A stretch of 59,719 nucleotides of DNA from Spirochaetaceae bacterium. GTDB lineage: Bacteria; Spirochaetota; Spirochaetia; Treponematales; Rectinemataceae. The translations under genes and the position numbers were made by a program. Under the pieces are notes generated by a model. It was not told the origin of the DNA, did not search any database, and saw nothing but the letters and a program-made list of their open reading frames with translations. The DNA lies in the NCBI GenBank assembly GCA_025355995.1, contig JANXYQ010000050.1, forward strand, positions 1 to 59,719. Reading direction: 5' to 3'. This document shows positions 49,552-58,837 of this stretch, piece by piece. Within the stretch, counting starts at the first letter, position 1; every line of letters begins with the position of its first letter.

Positions 49552-51015
49552 TCACGGGCTCGCAACGTCCTCGTAAACGGCCGGTAAATTCGCGAAGGCG
49601 ATCGATACGAGGAGGCCTCCTCCCTCCGGGCGCTCGAAGAGGAGCTCGGCCCCATGGGTCCGGGCTATCTCCTTGCAGATCGCGAGGCCGAGCCCGAAGC
49701 CGCCTTTCCCCGGTTTCCGGCGGAAGGGAGTGCCAGCCGCGGCGATTTCCTCGTCGCTCATCCCCCGCCCGAAATCCCGCACGTAGAGCGTGACCGAGCC
49801 CTCGGATCTCTCGCATCCGGCCAGGATCCGGGCGCCCGGGGCGGAGGCGTGGATCGAGTTCTCGAGGAGGTTGCGCAGGGCCAAGGCCATAAGGCTCCGA
49901 TCGCAGCGGATCGAGCCCCCCGCAGGCCCGACCTCGATGGTCAGGCCCGCGGAATCGTCCCTCGAGCGGGCCTCGTCAGCCGCGTCGCGCAGGAGGCCCG
50001 CGACCTCCACCTCCTCCATCGAGCGCGCCGCGCTCCTCGCGACGAGGAGGCGCTTGAGGCTCTCGGTCAGGTCGAGGATCCGGCGCCCCTCCGCCTCTAT
50101 CCTCGCGAGGCCGTCTCGGTAGGATGCTTCGTCGTAGGCGCTCGCCTGGAGGAGCTCCGCGAAGCCTACGATCGACGTCACCGGCGTACGAAGCTCGTGG
50201 GTGAGATTGTCGACGAATGCCTGTCGGTCAGCCTTCTCGGCCTCGAGCCTCTCCACCTTGTCTCGGATCGAGTCGGACATGCGATTGAAGCTGGCGGCCA
50301 GCGTAGCCGCCTCGTCCGCGCCTCCCTCGTCCGCCCGGGTCCCGTAATCGCCCCCGGCCAGGAGGGCGGAGCCTCGAGCTAGCTCCTCGAGCCGCCGGGA
50401 GAGGGCGCGGCTGAGCAGGTACGAGCCCCCGGAGAGGAGGGCCGCGGCGAGGGCGCTCGAGAGGCCGAGGAGGGCCAGCTGCCTCCGGGTGAATAGGTCC
50501 AGCGTCTCCATGCCCGTCGCGAGGCTCGCTACGACATCGACGCCGCCGATGCGGAGCGGGGCCGAATAGAAGAGGGCGAGCCTGCCGTCGATCCTTCTCA
50601 GCAGGTAGGAGGGCCCGAGCCGGGCGGCCGCCTCGGCCTCGGGCCTCTCCCGCCTCCCGGCCGCCGCGAGAAGCTCGCCGGCGGCGAAGAGCCCCTCGCC
50701 TCCGGGGAGGCGCAGCTCGACCTCGGCTCCCGACCTGAGGATGCCCGCGCCTCCGCCCCGCAGGAAGGACCGCAGGGAGGCCAGCGAACCCCTCGGGAGC
50801 GGGGAGCCGGAGGAGAATGACTCATCGAGATCGCGCATCGCGTTCCAGGCTCCGTCCAGGGCCGCCGCGATGCGGCCGCACTCGCGCGTCAGGCTCGCCA
50901 GGCTCGCGTCCATGAGGCTCTTCCTTCCCGAGGCGAGGCTCATGGCGCCCATGAAGGCGATGGCCGCCATGGCGGTCGCCGTGGAGAGCAGGAAGACCTC
51001 TGTCCGGAGCTTCAA
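49552..51015 (-). CDS. Sensor histidine kinase
   Basis: 487 residues. Two spans at about 8-28 and 172-195 flank a periplasmic domain of about 140 residues. HAMP follows, then HisKA with the phospho-acceptor in DNLTHELRTPVTSIVGFAEL (His near 271), and HATPase with LRNLLENSIHAS, DFGRGMSDEE and KGGFGLGLAI. The start is TTG 51015, 4 bases after the stop of the response regulator gene. The partner is that regulator. The subtilase lipoprotein starts 42 bases after its end and is a likely target, inferred from position. Confidence 0.93.
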   Translation of the reverse strand: MKLRTEVFLLSTATAMAAIAFMGAMSLASGRKSLMDASLASLTRECGRIAAALDGAWNAMRDLDESFSSGSPLPRGSLASLRSFLRGGGAGILRSGAEVELRLPGGEGLFAAGELLAAAGRRERPEAEAAARLGPSYLLRRIDGRLALFYSAPLRIGGVDVVASLATGMETLDLFTRRQLALLGLSSALAAALLSGGSYLLSRALSRRLEELARGSALLAGGDYGTRADEGGADEAATLAASFNRMSDSIRDKVERLEAEKADRQAFVDNLTHELRTPVTSIVGFAELLQASAYDEASYRDGLARIEAEGRRILDLTESLKRLLVARSAARSMEEVEVAGLLRDAADEARSRDDSAGLTIEVGPAGGSIRCDRSLMALALRNLLENSIHASAPGARILAGCERSEGSVTLYVRDFGRGMSDEEIAAAGTPFRRKPGKGGFGLGLAICKEIARTHGAELLFERPEGGGLLVSIAFANLPAVYEDVASP

Positions 51016-51019
51016 GCGA

Positions 51020-51664
51020 TCAGCCCTCGAGGCGGTAGCCGATGCCCGGCACCGTCCGTATCGCCTCCGTCCCGAGCTTCTCGCGCAGCCTCTGCACGTG
51101 GACGTCGACGGTTCGCGTCTCGCAGGAGGCTTCGTAGCCCCAAGCCAGGGCGAGCAGCCTGTCGCGGGAGAGCGCGATCCCCTTATGCTCGGCGAGGCTC
51201 AAGAGCAGGTCGAATTCGCGCCGCGTCAGGTCGATCCCGATACCGCCTACCCGCACGATCCTACCCTCTATGTCGATGTCGATGCCGGCCACGCATAGCC
51301 TTCTCTCGTCTCGGGAATGCCGCCTGAGGATGGCCCGCACCCTCGCGATCAGCTCCAGCGCCTCGAAGGGCTTAGTTATATAATCCTCGGCCCCCGCGTC
51401 GAGTCCTCCGACCTTGTCCATGAGCGAGTCCCGAGCGCTCAGGATGAGGACCGGGATGCCCTCGGCGCGTATCGCGGGAACGAGCCGAAGGCCGGGAGCG
51501 TCGGGCAAGCCCAGGTCGAGGATGGCGAGGGCGACGCCTTCGAGGGACGCCAGGCCCAGGGCTGCGGTCGGCGCCGCCGCGACCTCGAATCCTACGGTGC
51601 CGAGGCTCAAGGCCACCAGTTCGGCGATGGAGGGATCGTCTTCTATTACGAGGATTTTTGTCAT
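51020..51664 (-). CDS. OmpR-family response regulator
   Basis: 214 residues. Receiver at 1-115 with VIEDDPSIAEL, phospho-Asp50 (LAILDLGLPDAPG) and YITKPFEALEL. Winged helix at 120-214 ending IRTVPGIGYRLEG. The closing GYRLEG is typical of PhoB/OmpR regulators. No ribosome binding site before ATG 51664. A TTGCTT-19-TACTCT pair ends 5 bases before the start, so the transcript may be leaderless. Forms a two-component pair with the kinase gene that follows. Confidence 0.94.
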   Translation of the reverse strand: MTKILVIEDDPSIAELVALSLGTVGFEVAAAPTAALGLASLEGVALAILDLGLPDAPGLRLVPAIRAEGIPVLILSARDSLMDKVGGLDAGAEDYITKPFEALELIARVRAILRRHSRDERRLCVAGIDIDIEGRIVRVGGIGIDLTRREFDLLLSLAEHKGIALSRDRLLALAWGYEASCETRTVDVHVQRLREKLGTEAIRTVPGIGYRLEG

Positions 51665-51669
51665 GCGGA

Positions 51670-51700
51670 AGAGTATGGGCGCCTAGGGAGGGGAAAGCAA
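51670..51700 (-). promoter_or_regulatory. Leaderless-type promoter of the response regulator/kinase pair
   Basis: Minus-strand TTGCTT (51700-51695), a 19-base spacer and TACTCT (51675-51670), then 5 bases to ATG 51664. The spacing is a little long. Confidence 0.4.
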
Positions 51701-51708
51701 GCGGGCGG

Positions 51709-52875
51709 CTATATCTCTTTCCCCGCCGCGTCCAGCGCGTCCTTCAGCAGGCCGAGGCCTCGATCGATCTCGCCATCCGGGATCACGAGGGGCGGCAGGA
51801 GCCGCACGACGTCGCTTCCCGCGGTGAGGACCAGGAGGCCTCTCTCGAGGCAGAGCTCCTTGACGCGGTCCGGCGGGCAGGTCACGGCGATGCCGATCAT
51901 GAGGCCGCGCCCGCGCGCTTCCTTCACGAGGTTATGCTTCCAGGAGCGGACGGCCTCTAGGAAGCGCTCGCCCTTCCCGGCCACGGCGTCGAGGAAGCCG
52001 GCCGAGCCGAGCTCGCTCAGGACGACGCGCGCGGCGGCCGCGGCGAGGGGATTCCCGCCGAAGGTGGAGCCGTGGTCGCCGCGCTCGAGCACGCGCGCGG
52101 CTTCGCCGCGGGCGAGCACTGCCCCTATGGGCACGCCGCCCGCCAGGCCCTTGGCCAGGGTGACCACGTCCGGCCGCACGCCGGCGCGGCTCGACGCGAG
52201 GAAGCTCCCGGTCCGCCCGACGCCGCATTGGACCTCGTCGGCGATGAGGAGGATGCCGCGCTCCTCGCAGAGCCTGGCCGCGAGCCTCTGGTACTCGTCG
52301 CTGAGGGGCACGACGCCGCTCTCTCCCTGTATCGGCTCGAGGAGGAGGGCGCAGGTCCCGCTCCCGAGCGCGGCGTCCAGGGCCGCGGAGTCCTCGGCCT
52401 CCACGTATTCGAAGCCTGCGGGGAAGGGCCCGAAGCGCTCGTGGAATTTGTCCTGCCCCGTCGCCGCCAGGGTGGCGATGGTCCGGCCGTGGAAGGAGCC
52501 GCGCAGGGTCACCACGGTGGTCCTCGACGCGTCGTGCGACGCGCCGTGCTTGCGCGCGATCTTGATCGCGCCCTCGTTGGCCTCGGCCCCCGAGTTGCAG
52601 AGGAAGACCGCGTCCATGCCCGTGCGCGCGCAGAGCTCCTGCGCCAGCTCGAGGGCCTCGCGGCTCTGGTAGTAGTTGGAGACGTGGATGAGGCGCGCGG
52701 CCTGCTCCGCGATGGCCGCGACGAGCCTCGGATGGCCGTGCCCTAGGCTGTTCACGCCGATCCCGCTCGCGAAGTCGAGGTACTTCCTGCCGTCCTCGGC
52801 CTCGAGCACGACCCCGGAGCCCCGGACGAAGACGAGCCCCGTCCGCTTGTAGGTGTCCATCAGCATGTCGCTCAC
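51709..52875 (-). CDS. argD: Acetylornithine aminotransferase
   Basis: PLP enzyme converting N-acetylglutamate semialdehyde to N-acetylornithine. 388 residues. FASGIGVNSLGHGHPRLV, FLCNSGAEANEGAIKIAR, SFHGRTIATLAATGQ, LLIADEVQCGVGRTGSFLA and the PLP lysine in VVTLAKGLAGGVPIGAV are all standard. It starts at GTG 52875, overlapping the argB stop as GTGA. Last gene of the arg operon in this window. Confidence 0.95.
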   Translation of the reverse strand: MSDMLMDTYKRTGLVFVRGSGVVLEAEDGRKYLDFASGIGVNSLGHGHPRLVAAIAEQAARLIHVSNYYQSREALELAQELCARTGMDAVFLCNSGAEANEGAIKIARKHGASHDASRTTVVTLRGSFHGRTIATLAATGQDKFHERFGPFPAGFEYVEAEDSAALDAALGSGTCALLLEPIQGESGVVPLSDEYQRLAARLCEERGILLIADEVQCGVGRTGSFLASSRAGVRPDVVTLAKGLAGGVPIGAVLARGEAARVLERGDHGSTFGGNPLAAAAARVVLSELGSAGFLDAVAGKGERFLEAVRSWKHNLVKEARGRGLMIGIAVTCPPDRVKELCLERGLLVLTAGSDVVRLLPPLVIPDGEIDRGLGLLKDALDAAGKEI

Positions 52876-53756
52876 GATATCATCGTCCCTACGCCGGCGT
52901 CGCTGAAGAGCTCGACGAGGAGGGAGTGCGGAGAGCGCCCGTCGATGATGTGCGCCCGGCCGACGCCCCCGTCCACCGCCCTCGCGCAGCACTCGACCTT
53001 CGGTATCATTCCCTTGGACACGATTCCCCCCTTCACGTAGTCGTCCAGCTCGGATCGGCGGATCTCCTTGATAAGGGTGCCGTCGTCCCGGAGGTCCCGC
53101 AGTATGCCGGGCACGTCGGTGAGCAGCAGGAGCTTCTCCGCGCCGAGGGCGATGGCTATGTCCGCCGCGGCCGTGTCCGCGTTCACGTTGTACGACTTGG
53201 GGTCGCTGCCGACGCCTCCGGCCACGGTGGCGACCACGGGCACGAAGCCGCCGCCGAGCGCCGCCTCCAGGACCTCGACCCTGACCTCGACTATCTCGCC
53301 GACCAGGCCTAGATCGGCCCCGGGCGAGCCGTCGGGGCCGGCCTTGCTCCGGCGCTCCGCGGCGAGGAGGCCTCCGTCCAGGCCGCAGAGCCCGAGGGCC
53401 CTGCCGCCCGCGCGCTGGATCAGCCCGACGAGCTCCTTGTTCACCTTGCCGGCGAGGACCATCTGCACGACTTCCATCGTCTCCTCGTCGGTGTAGCGCA
53501 GGCCCCCGATGAAGACCGGCTCCTTGCCGAGGCGGCGCAGCATCGCGTCTATCTCCGGCCCGCCGCCGTGCACGAGGACCGTGCGGATCCCGACGCAGCT
53601 CATGAGGACGAGGTCCTCGGCCACCGCGGCGCGCAGCGACTCGTTGACCATGGCCGCCCCGCCGTACTTCACGACGATGGTCTTGCCCCGGTAGCGCTGG
53701 ATGTAGGGCAGGGCCTGCGCGAGTATGGCCGCCTTGTCGTTGACCGAAATGCCCAT
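52872..53756 (-). CDS. argB: N-acetylglutamate kinase
   Basis: Phosphorylates N-acetylglutamate. 294 residues. TIVVKYGGAAM, VLVHGGGPEIDAML, YNVNADTAAADIAIALGAEK and GGIVSKGMIPKVECC are family motifs. An N-terminal helix (DKAAILAQALPYIQRY) is present, as in arginine-inhibited hexameric enzymes, so feedback by arginine is likely. AGGAG stands 7 bases before ATG 53756. It lies 23 bases after argJ. Confidence 0.96.
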   Translation of the reverse strand: MGISVNDKAAILAQALPYIQRYRGKTIVVKYGGAAMVNESLRAAVAEDLVLMSCVGIRTVLVHGGGPEIDAMLRRLGKEPVFIGGLRYTDEETMEVVQMVLAGKVNKELVGLIQRAGGRALGLCGLDGGLLAAERRSKAGPDGSPGADLGLVGEIVEVRVEVLEAALGGGFVPVVATVAGGVGSDPKSYNVNADTAAADIAIALGAEKLLLLTDVPGILRDLRDDGTLIKEIRRSELDDYVKGGIVSKGMIPKVECCARAVDGGVGRAHIIDGRSPHSLLVELFSDAGVGTMIS

Positions 53757-53779
53757 GCGTATCTCCTGGCTTCCTATTC

Positions 53780-55006
53780 TCAAGTCCTGTAGTCGCCGTT
53801 GATGCGGACGTACTCGTAGCTGAGGTCGCAGCCCCAGGCGGTAGCCTGCCCGCCGCCCTCGGGGCGGCCGCCGAGGTCGACGAGGATGGTCACCTCCTGG
53901 GCGCCGAGCACGAGCTTGGCCTTCTCCTCGCTGAATGGTATTCCCGCGCCGTCTACGCAGACCTCGAGGTAGCCGCGCGGGCTCTCGAAGGCGAGGCGCA
54001 CCTTGTTCGGATCGAAGGCCGATGGCGCGTAGCCGAGGGCGCAGAGCACCCGGCCCCAGTTCGCGTCGGAGCCGAAGAGGGCGGTCTTGACCAGGCTCGA
54101 GGTGATGACCGATTTGGCCAGGGCCTCCGCCGCCTCCTCGCTCGCGGCTCCGGTCACGACGCACTCGACTAGTTTGGTGGCCCCCTCGCCGTCGCGGGCT
54201 ATCATCTTGGCCATCTGGGTGTCGACGTAGTCGAGGGCCTCCGCGAAGGCCCGGTAGTCCGCGCCGCGCTCCTCGATCGGCGCGTTCCCCGCCATGCCGT
54301 TCGCGAGGAGCACGACCATGTCGTTCGTGCTCGTGTCGCCGTCCACGCTCACCCGGTTGTAGGTCCGCCTAACGCTCTCGGAGAGGGCCTCCTGGAGAAG
54401 CCCGCTCGAAATCGCGCAATCCGTGGTGACGAAGCCCAGCATCGTGGCCATGTTCGGGTGGATCATCCCCGAGCCCTTGGCCATGGCGCCTATCGTCACG
54501 GTCTTGCCGCCGAGCTCCACGCTGACGGCGAGCTCCTTCTTCATCGTGTCCGTGGTGAGGATGGCCTCCCGGGCGTCGATGGAGCCGGCCTTGGACAGCG
54601 CGGCGACGAGGGCCTCCATTCCGGCCTCTATAGGCGACACGTCCAGCTGGACGCCGATGACGCCGGTGGACGCGACCACCACGTCCTCGGGCTTGACAGG
54701 GAGCCGCTCGGCGACGAGGGCCGCCATGCGCTTCGCCGCTATGATGCCCGCCTCGCCGGTACAGGTGTTGGCGTTGCCAGAGTTGACGATCACCGCCTGG
54801 GCATGGCCGTCGGCGAGGTGCTCCTTCGTGACAACGAGGGGCTGGCCTATGACCTTGTTGCGGGTGTAGCAGGCCGCGGCCGTGCAGCGCTCCTGGGACC
54901 AGATAAGGGCGAGGTCCTTCTTGTCGCCGGTCTTCTTGATCCCGACCCGTATGCCGGACGCCTTGAATCCCTCGGGGGCGGTGACCCCGCCGCGCAGTTC
55001 CTTCAT
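53780..55006 (-). CDS. argJ: Bifunctional ornithine acetyltransferase / N-acetylglutamate synthase
   Basis: Moves the acetyl group from acetylornithine to glutamate, so the acetyl cycle needs no separate ArgE, and may make acetylglutamate from acetyl-CoA. 408 residues. Self-cleavage and catalysis occur at Thr188 in KGSGMIHPNMATML. NSGNANTCTGEAG and SVDGDTSTNDMV are also seen. It lies 21 bases after argC. No argA or argE is present here, which fits. Confidence 0.96.
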   Translation of the reverse strand: MKELRGGVTAPEGFKASGIRVGIKKTGDKKDLALIWSQERCTAAACYTRNKVIGQPLVVTKEHLADGHAQAVIVNSGNANTCTGEAGIIAAKRMAALVAERLPVKPEDVVVASTGVIGVQLDVSPIEAGMEALVAALSKAGSIDAREAILTTDTMKKELAVSVELGGKTVTIGAMAKGSGMIHPNMATMLGFVTTDCAISSGLLQEALSESVRRTYNRVSVDGDTSTNDMVVLLANGMAGNAPIEERGADYRAFAEALDYVDTQMAKMIARDGEGATKLVECVVTGAASEEAAEALAKSVITSSLVKTALFGSDANWGRVLCALGYAPSAFDPNKVRLAFESPRGYLEVCVDGAGIPFSEEKAKLVLGAQEVTILVDLGGRPEGGGQATAWGCDLSYEYVRINGDYRT

Positions 55007-55027
55007 GTACGGTCTCCTATCTCCGGC

Positions 55028-56101
55028 TTACACGGCCGGAGGAAGCATGGATATGCCCGCTCTCTCGTCCAGGCCGAGCGCGATGTTCATGCATTGCACG
55101 GCCTCTCCTGAGGAGCCCTTCATCATGTTGTCGATCGCCGCGACGACCACGGCCGTCCGCCCCTTAGCCGGCACGTGGACCGAGATGTCACAGAAGTTGG
55201 AGAACCTGACGTTCCGGTTGGTCGCGTAGGCCCCCGCGCCCAGCACGCGGACGAAGGGCTCGGAGGCGTAGAACGAGGCGTAGGCCTCGCGCAGCGCCGC
55301 CTCGTCGGTAGCCTTCGCGAGGCGGACGTAGATGGTCGCGACAATGCCCCTGCCCATCGGGGCGAGGTGGGGCGCGAAGAGGGCCCCGACCGGGGCTCCG
55401 GCCATGGAGGAGAGGACGGCCGATATCTCGGGCCCGTGTCGATGCTCGCCGATTTTGTAGGGATTGATCGAGTCCGCGCACTCGGAATAATGCGTGGCCT
55501 TCGTCGGCTCCTTGCCCGCCCCCGTCGTGCCCGACTTCGCGTCGATGACGATCCCCTCGAGCTCGGCGAGACCGAGCTTCATGGCCGGGAAGAGGCCCAG
55601 GGTCGCGGCGGTAGGGTAGCAGCCGGGGTTGCCGATGATACGCGGTCCTTTCGCGTCGGGGCCGAGCGAGGAGAGCTTCTTCCTATTGAATTCAGGCAAG
55701 CCGTAGACCGAAGCGGCGTGGAGTTCGGGCCGGGCGTACTTCTTCCCGTACCAGGCCGAGTAGGTCGCCTCGTCGGCGCCGAAGCGGAAATCGGCGGACA
55801 TGTCGATGAACAGCGATCCCTTCTCGGAGCAGAGGGCGGCTATCTCCTCGGCATGGCCCGCCGGCAGGGCGGCGAAGACCACCTGGGCCTCGGCGATGGC
55901 CGCGGACTTGTCCACGAGGATAGCCCTCATCGGGTCCTTCCCGAAGGCGCCGGCGAGGTTGGGATAGACCGAGGACATGGCCTCGCCCCCTGAACTCGCC
56001 GAGCTCAGGATGAGCCGATCGACCCCGGGGTGGCCCAGGAGTAGCCTCGCCAATTCGGCCCCGGCATAGCCGGTGGCCCCGATCACAGCACAGATGACCA
56101 T
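55028..56101 (-). CDS. argC: N-acetyl-gamma-glutamyl-phosphate reductase
   Basis: NADPH-dependent reduction of N-acetylglutamyl phosphate. 357 residues. The Rossmann start is VIGATGYAGAELARLL and the catalytic cysteine is Cys161 in NPGCYPTAA. HRHGPEIS is also conserved. ATG 56101 is chosen because the nucleotide-binding strand follows at once and GGAG lies upstream; a longer frame adds 14 residues without support. First enzyme gene of the arg operon, about 250 bases after the promoter. Confidence 0.96.
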   Translation of the reverse strand: MVICAVIGATGYAGAELARLLLGHPGVDRLILSSASSGGEAMSSVYPNLAGAFGKDPMRAILVDKSAAIAEAQVVFAALPAGHAEEIAALCSEKGSLFIDMSADFRFGADEATYSAWYGKKYARPELHAASVYGLPEFNRKKLSSLGPDAKGPRIIGNPGCYPTAATLGLFPAMKLGLAELEGIVIDAKSGTTGAGKEPTKATHYSECADSINPYKIGEHRHGPEISAVLSSMAGAPVGALFAPHLAPMGRGIVATIYVRLAKATDEAALREAYASFYASEPFVRVLGAGAYATNRNVRFSNFCDISVHVPAKGRTAVVVAAIDNMMKGSSGEAVQCMNIALGLDERAGISMLPPAV

Positions 56102-56163
56102 CGCAATCGCTCCATCGATGCGCTCGCGGGGGCGATAGGCCACCGCGGACGCGGAATAGGCCC

Positions 56164-56179
56164 TGACGCGCAGGCGTCA
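56164..56179 (-). other. Hairpin between the arg leader peptide and argC
   Basis: TGACGC (56164-56169) and GCGTCA (56174-56179) form a 6-base-pair stem with a GCAG loop. A second pair, CCGCG/CGCGG, lies near 56148. There is no U-run, so any attenuation would be at translation or involve another factor. Confidence 0.35.
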
Positions 56180-56210
56180 CAGCCTTTTATCTGGTGAGTT
56201 CGAATATGGC

Positions 56211-56327
56211 CTAACGGAGGCAAAGAGGCGGGCTGAGAAGGAGGCTGGGCAGGCGGGGGGAAACGCTGAACTCGGGCGCTGCGAGCGCGGAGCCGTGCGG
56301 AGGCAGACCGTGGCCATTGTATGTCAT
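56211..56327 (-). CDS. Probable leader peptide of the arg operon (38 residues)
   Basis: An ATG frame with GAGGAG 6 bases upstream, beginning MTYNGHGLPPHG and ending SPPLCLR before the stop. It lies about 25 bases after the predicted transcription start and 110 bases before argC. It has Arg at position 29 and as the final codon. A well-placed ribosome site in an amino-acid biosynthesis leader suggests a regulatory peptide, as in arginine attenuator peptides of fungi, though no homology is claimed. It could also be a chance frame. Confidence 0.45.
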   Translation of the reverse strand: MTYNGHGLPPHGSALAAPEFSVSPRLPSLLLSPPLCLR

Positions 56328-56342
56328 AAACCGCTCCTCGGA

Positions 56343-56386
56343 TGCATAATTATACGCATAATGAGAATTTTCGGCGCGAATGTCAA
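56343..56386 (-). promoter_or_regulatory. Promoter of the arg operon with ArgR-like box
   Basis: Minus-strand TTGACA (56386-56381), a 17-base spacer and CATTAT (56363-56358). Just downstream TGCATAATTATACG (56343-56356) matches the ArgR box TGAATWWWWATTCA at 11 of 14 positions. It lies 30 bases beyond the MCP stop. No ArgR gene is in the window. Confidence 0.5.
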
Positions 56387-56415
56387 GGAGAGGATGCATT
56401 TTCATGCAAGGTTTT

Positions 56416-58065
56416 TCAGCCCATCGCCTCCACCGCCCCTTCGACGGCCGCGATGCGCTTCAGGTTCTCCTCGCCGAGCCCCTTGAGGTCCTTCATGCCC
56501 TCCGCCATGCCGGCGAAGGACGCCAGCAGGGACTGGACGGCCTTGGAATGCTCGCGCAGGGCATCCCCAAGCGAGCCGAGTTCGGTCACGCCGCCGCCCG
56601 AGCGCTCCGCGATGGCCTGCACGGCCGTCTCGATATCCAGGGAGGCGTCGCGGACTCCCACGGCTGCCTGGGTGATCTCGCCGATGCCCGTGCGTATTTC
56701 GATGAGGGCGTTGAACACGCCATCCATGGCCTCGTTCACCGTGCCGACGCCCGATTTGATGACGCGGAAACCGTCGCTCGCCTTCTGGTTCACCTCGCGA
56801 GCGTGCTGGATCTCGACGGATATCTCCTTCAGGGTCCTCGTGATCTCCTTCGCGTTGATGCCGGTCTGCCCGGCCAGCGTGCGGATCTCGTCGGCGACGA
56901 CGGCGAAGCCTGCGCCGAACTCGCCGGCGTGGGCGGCCTCGATGCTCGCGTTCATCGCCAGGAGGTTGGTCTGGCTCGAGATCTTCTGGATTATCTTGCC
57001 GACTTCGGTGATGGCCGCGGAGGAATTGGCTATCTTCAGGATCGCGGCGAGGGCCAGCTCCATGTCGGCCTCGCCCTGGTCGGTGAGCTTCCGCAGCTCG
57101 CCGATCCGCTCGCGCTTGTCGGCGGTGCCCGAGGAGGCGGAATCGATCGTCGCGTTGATCTGCTCGATCGCGGCGCTCGTCTCGTGGATGGCCTCGGAAT
57201 GGCTCCGGGTCTGGTCGCGGACCCTATCCACGAAGCCCGCGATCTCGAGGTTGCCCTGGCGCGCCGTATCCATGCCCTGGGAGAGCCGGGCGAAGTCCTC
57301 GACGAGGGAGGATAGCTCGCGCTCCGAGACGCGGACCCGCTCGCCGTTCTCGTCGACGAAGGAGAGCAGGCGATCGCCGACCGCCATGCCCTCCCGGGCC
57401 GAGGCGATGACCGCGCCCATGGCCTCGATGCGGGAGCGATTCTTCTCCATCTCGGCCCGGGCGATGCCCGTGAAGGTGTCGACCAGGGCCATCATCGAGC
57501 CGCCGAGGAAGCCCGAGAGGCCGAGGAACATCGCGATGAAGAAGAGAGACTCGATCTCCTTTGGTCCTTCCCCGGCCAGGCCGTGGGCCCGGGTGCGGAT
57601 GAAATAGAAGGCCAGGATCGCGGCGTAGGACAAGCCGGCGATGTAGGCGGGCAGGGCGCGGTTCATGCCGACGAGACAGGACATCAGCACCGTGACCTCG
57701 AGGAGGAAGGCGAGGGCGTAGAGCTCGTAGTAGTGCTGGAACGGCCTCATATACATGAAGCCCCACAGGACGGCGACCGTGACGATGACGAGGAAGTCCG
57801 AGGCGAGGCGCGCCCTGCCCGAGCGGAGCAAGGCGATGCTCGCGAAGATCGCGGCGACGGCGACGAGGCGGAAGAGGGCCTCGGCCACGACCAGGCCCTT
57901 GAAGAGCATGAGGACGAAGGGCACGATGTCGGCTGCGAGCAGGGCGATGGCGAGGTAGAGGGTATAACTGGCCTTGGCCTTGGCGAGGAAGTCCGCGCCT
58001 TCGTAGGCGCGGAGGTACCGCTTCGCCAATCCGAACATCCTCGGGCTGCTGTCTGTGGGTTCCAT
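56416..58065 (-). CDS. Methyl-accepting chemotaxis protein with a multi-span membrane sensor
   Basis: 549 residues. Six or so membrane spans between about 35 and 200 with short loops, no periplasmic ligand domain. The cytoplasmic part is a long coiled coil with the MCP hairpin tip in [20 protein letters not shown] and [13 protein letters not shown], which binds CheA and CheW. ATG 58065 has GGAG 6 bases before it. A membrane-embedded sensor suggests it reads energy or membrane state instead of a soluble ligand. Separate from the arg operon, whose promoter follows its stop. Confidence 0.9.
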   Translation of the reverse strand: MEPTDSSPRMFGLAKRYLRAYEGADFLAKAKASYTLYLAIALLAADIVPFVLMLFKGLVVAEALFRLVAVAAIFASIALLRSGRARLASDFLVIVTVAVLWGFMYMRPFQHYYELYALAFLLEVTVLMSCLVGMNRALPAYIAGLSYAAILAFYFIRTRAHGLAGEGPKEIESLFFIAMFLGLSGFLGGSMMALVDTFTGIARAEMEKNRSRIEAMGAVIASAREGMAVGDRLLSFVDENGERVRVSERELSSLVEDFARLSQGMDTARQGNLEIAGFVDRVRDQTRSHSEAIHETSAAIEQINATIDSASSGTADKRERIGELRKLTDQGEADMELALAAILKIANSSAAITEVGKIIQKISSQTNLLAMNASIEAAHAGEFGAGFAVVADEIRTLAGQTGINAKEITRTLKEISVEIQHAREVNQKASDGFRVIKSGVGTVNEAMDGVFNALIEIRTGIGEITQAAVGVRDASLDIETAVQAIAERSGGGVTELGSLGDALREHSKAVQSLLASFAGMAEGMKDLKGLGEENLKRIAAVEGAVEAMG

Positions 58066-58225
58066 GGGTGCTCCGTTCCCGGAAAGGGCGGCCTCGCGGT
58101 TTCGCACAATCCGTATGAATACTTTGGGCTGATTGTTTTGGGAAGGAAATCTCGATAGCCTTCCTCGCGCATACGCCGACTAAGCAAACGTAAGTAGCTG
58201 GGAAGGACTTGTCAAGGCTCGAGCT

Positions 58226-58732
58226 TCAGCCCCCTCGCGGAGGGAAGGTCGCGACGAGGAGGCGCGCGATGTCCTTGGCCATCCCGATCGAGGGCCCGTC
58301 GAGCCCGAGATCGAGGAAAACGTCCCTGCGCTCGCGGGCGAACCAGGCGCGAAGGCGGCGGGAGATCTCCTCATCGGCCTCGCCGCTGCGGGAAATCCTC
58401 ACGAGGGCCGCCATCTCCTCGGCGGTGAACATCTTCCAGTCGCTGCCCGCGACGAGGTGGTAGGTCGCGCCGTCCGCGGAGCGCTCGATGCGCAGGGCCG
58501 AGTTGGTGGGCTTGGGCCCGGCGGGAGTCGGCCTCGGGCCGGCGGCCGCCACGCGGTCGGAGATCGCGTTCAGCTTCTCGACCTCCATGTTATAGCGATG
58601 GACCTTCGCCTGCTCGAGGAGGAAAGCCACGCCCTCCTCGTCCAGCTCGGGCAGGAGGGCCAGCAGTTCCTTGAGCGCGGGGCTCTTCGTCGCGGCTGTC
58701 TTTTTCGAGGCGGGTCGCTTCGCGGTCGGCAT
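58226..58732 (-). CDS. Protein of unknown function
   Basis: 168 residues. The first 20 are Lys/Ala/Pro-rich and basic, then a helix (LKELLALLPELDEEGVAFLL), a Pro-rich linker (GPRPTPAGPKPT) and a compact C-terminal part (YHLVAGSDWKMFTAEEMAAL, RRLRAWFARERRDVF). No signal or membrane segment. I choose ATG 58732, with GGGGG about 9 bases upstream, over GTG 58741. It stands alone between the MCP and the VIT1-type gene. I recognise no family. Confidence 0.65.
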   Translation of the reverse strand: MPTAKRPASKKTAATKSPALKELLALLPELDEEGVAFLLEQAKVHRYNMEVEKLNAISDRVAAAGPRPTPAGPKPTNSALRIERSADGATYHLVAGSDWKMFTAEEMAALVRISRSGEADEEISRRLRAWFARERRDVFLDLGLDGPSIGMAKDIARLLVATFPPRGG

Positions 58733-58801
58733 CTTAGGCACCCCCGTTGCAGTACGAAGGCAATAGTATATCGCTGTTCCGCCGCGGTCTCAGGATCGAG
58801 C

Positions 58802-58830
58802 TTGCCGAATCGGGAGGCCCCCGCTATCCT
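58802..58830 (+). promoter_or_regulatory. Leaderless-type promoter of the VIT1/ferritin-like gene
   Basis: TTGCCG (58802-58807), a 17-base spacer and TATCCT (58825-58830), then 7 bases to ATG 58838. There is no ribosome binding site. Confidence 0.5.
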
Positions 58831-58837
58831 CGATGGC

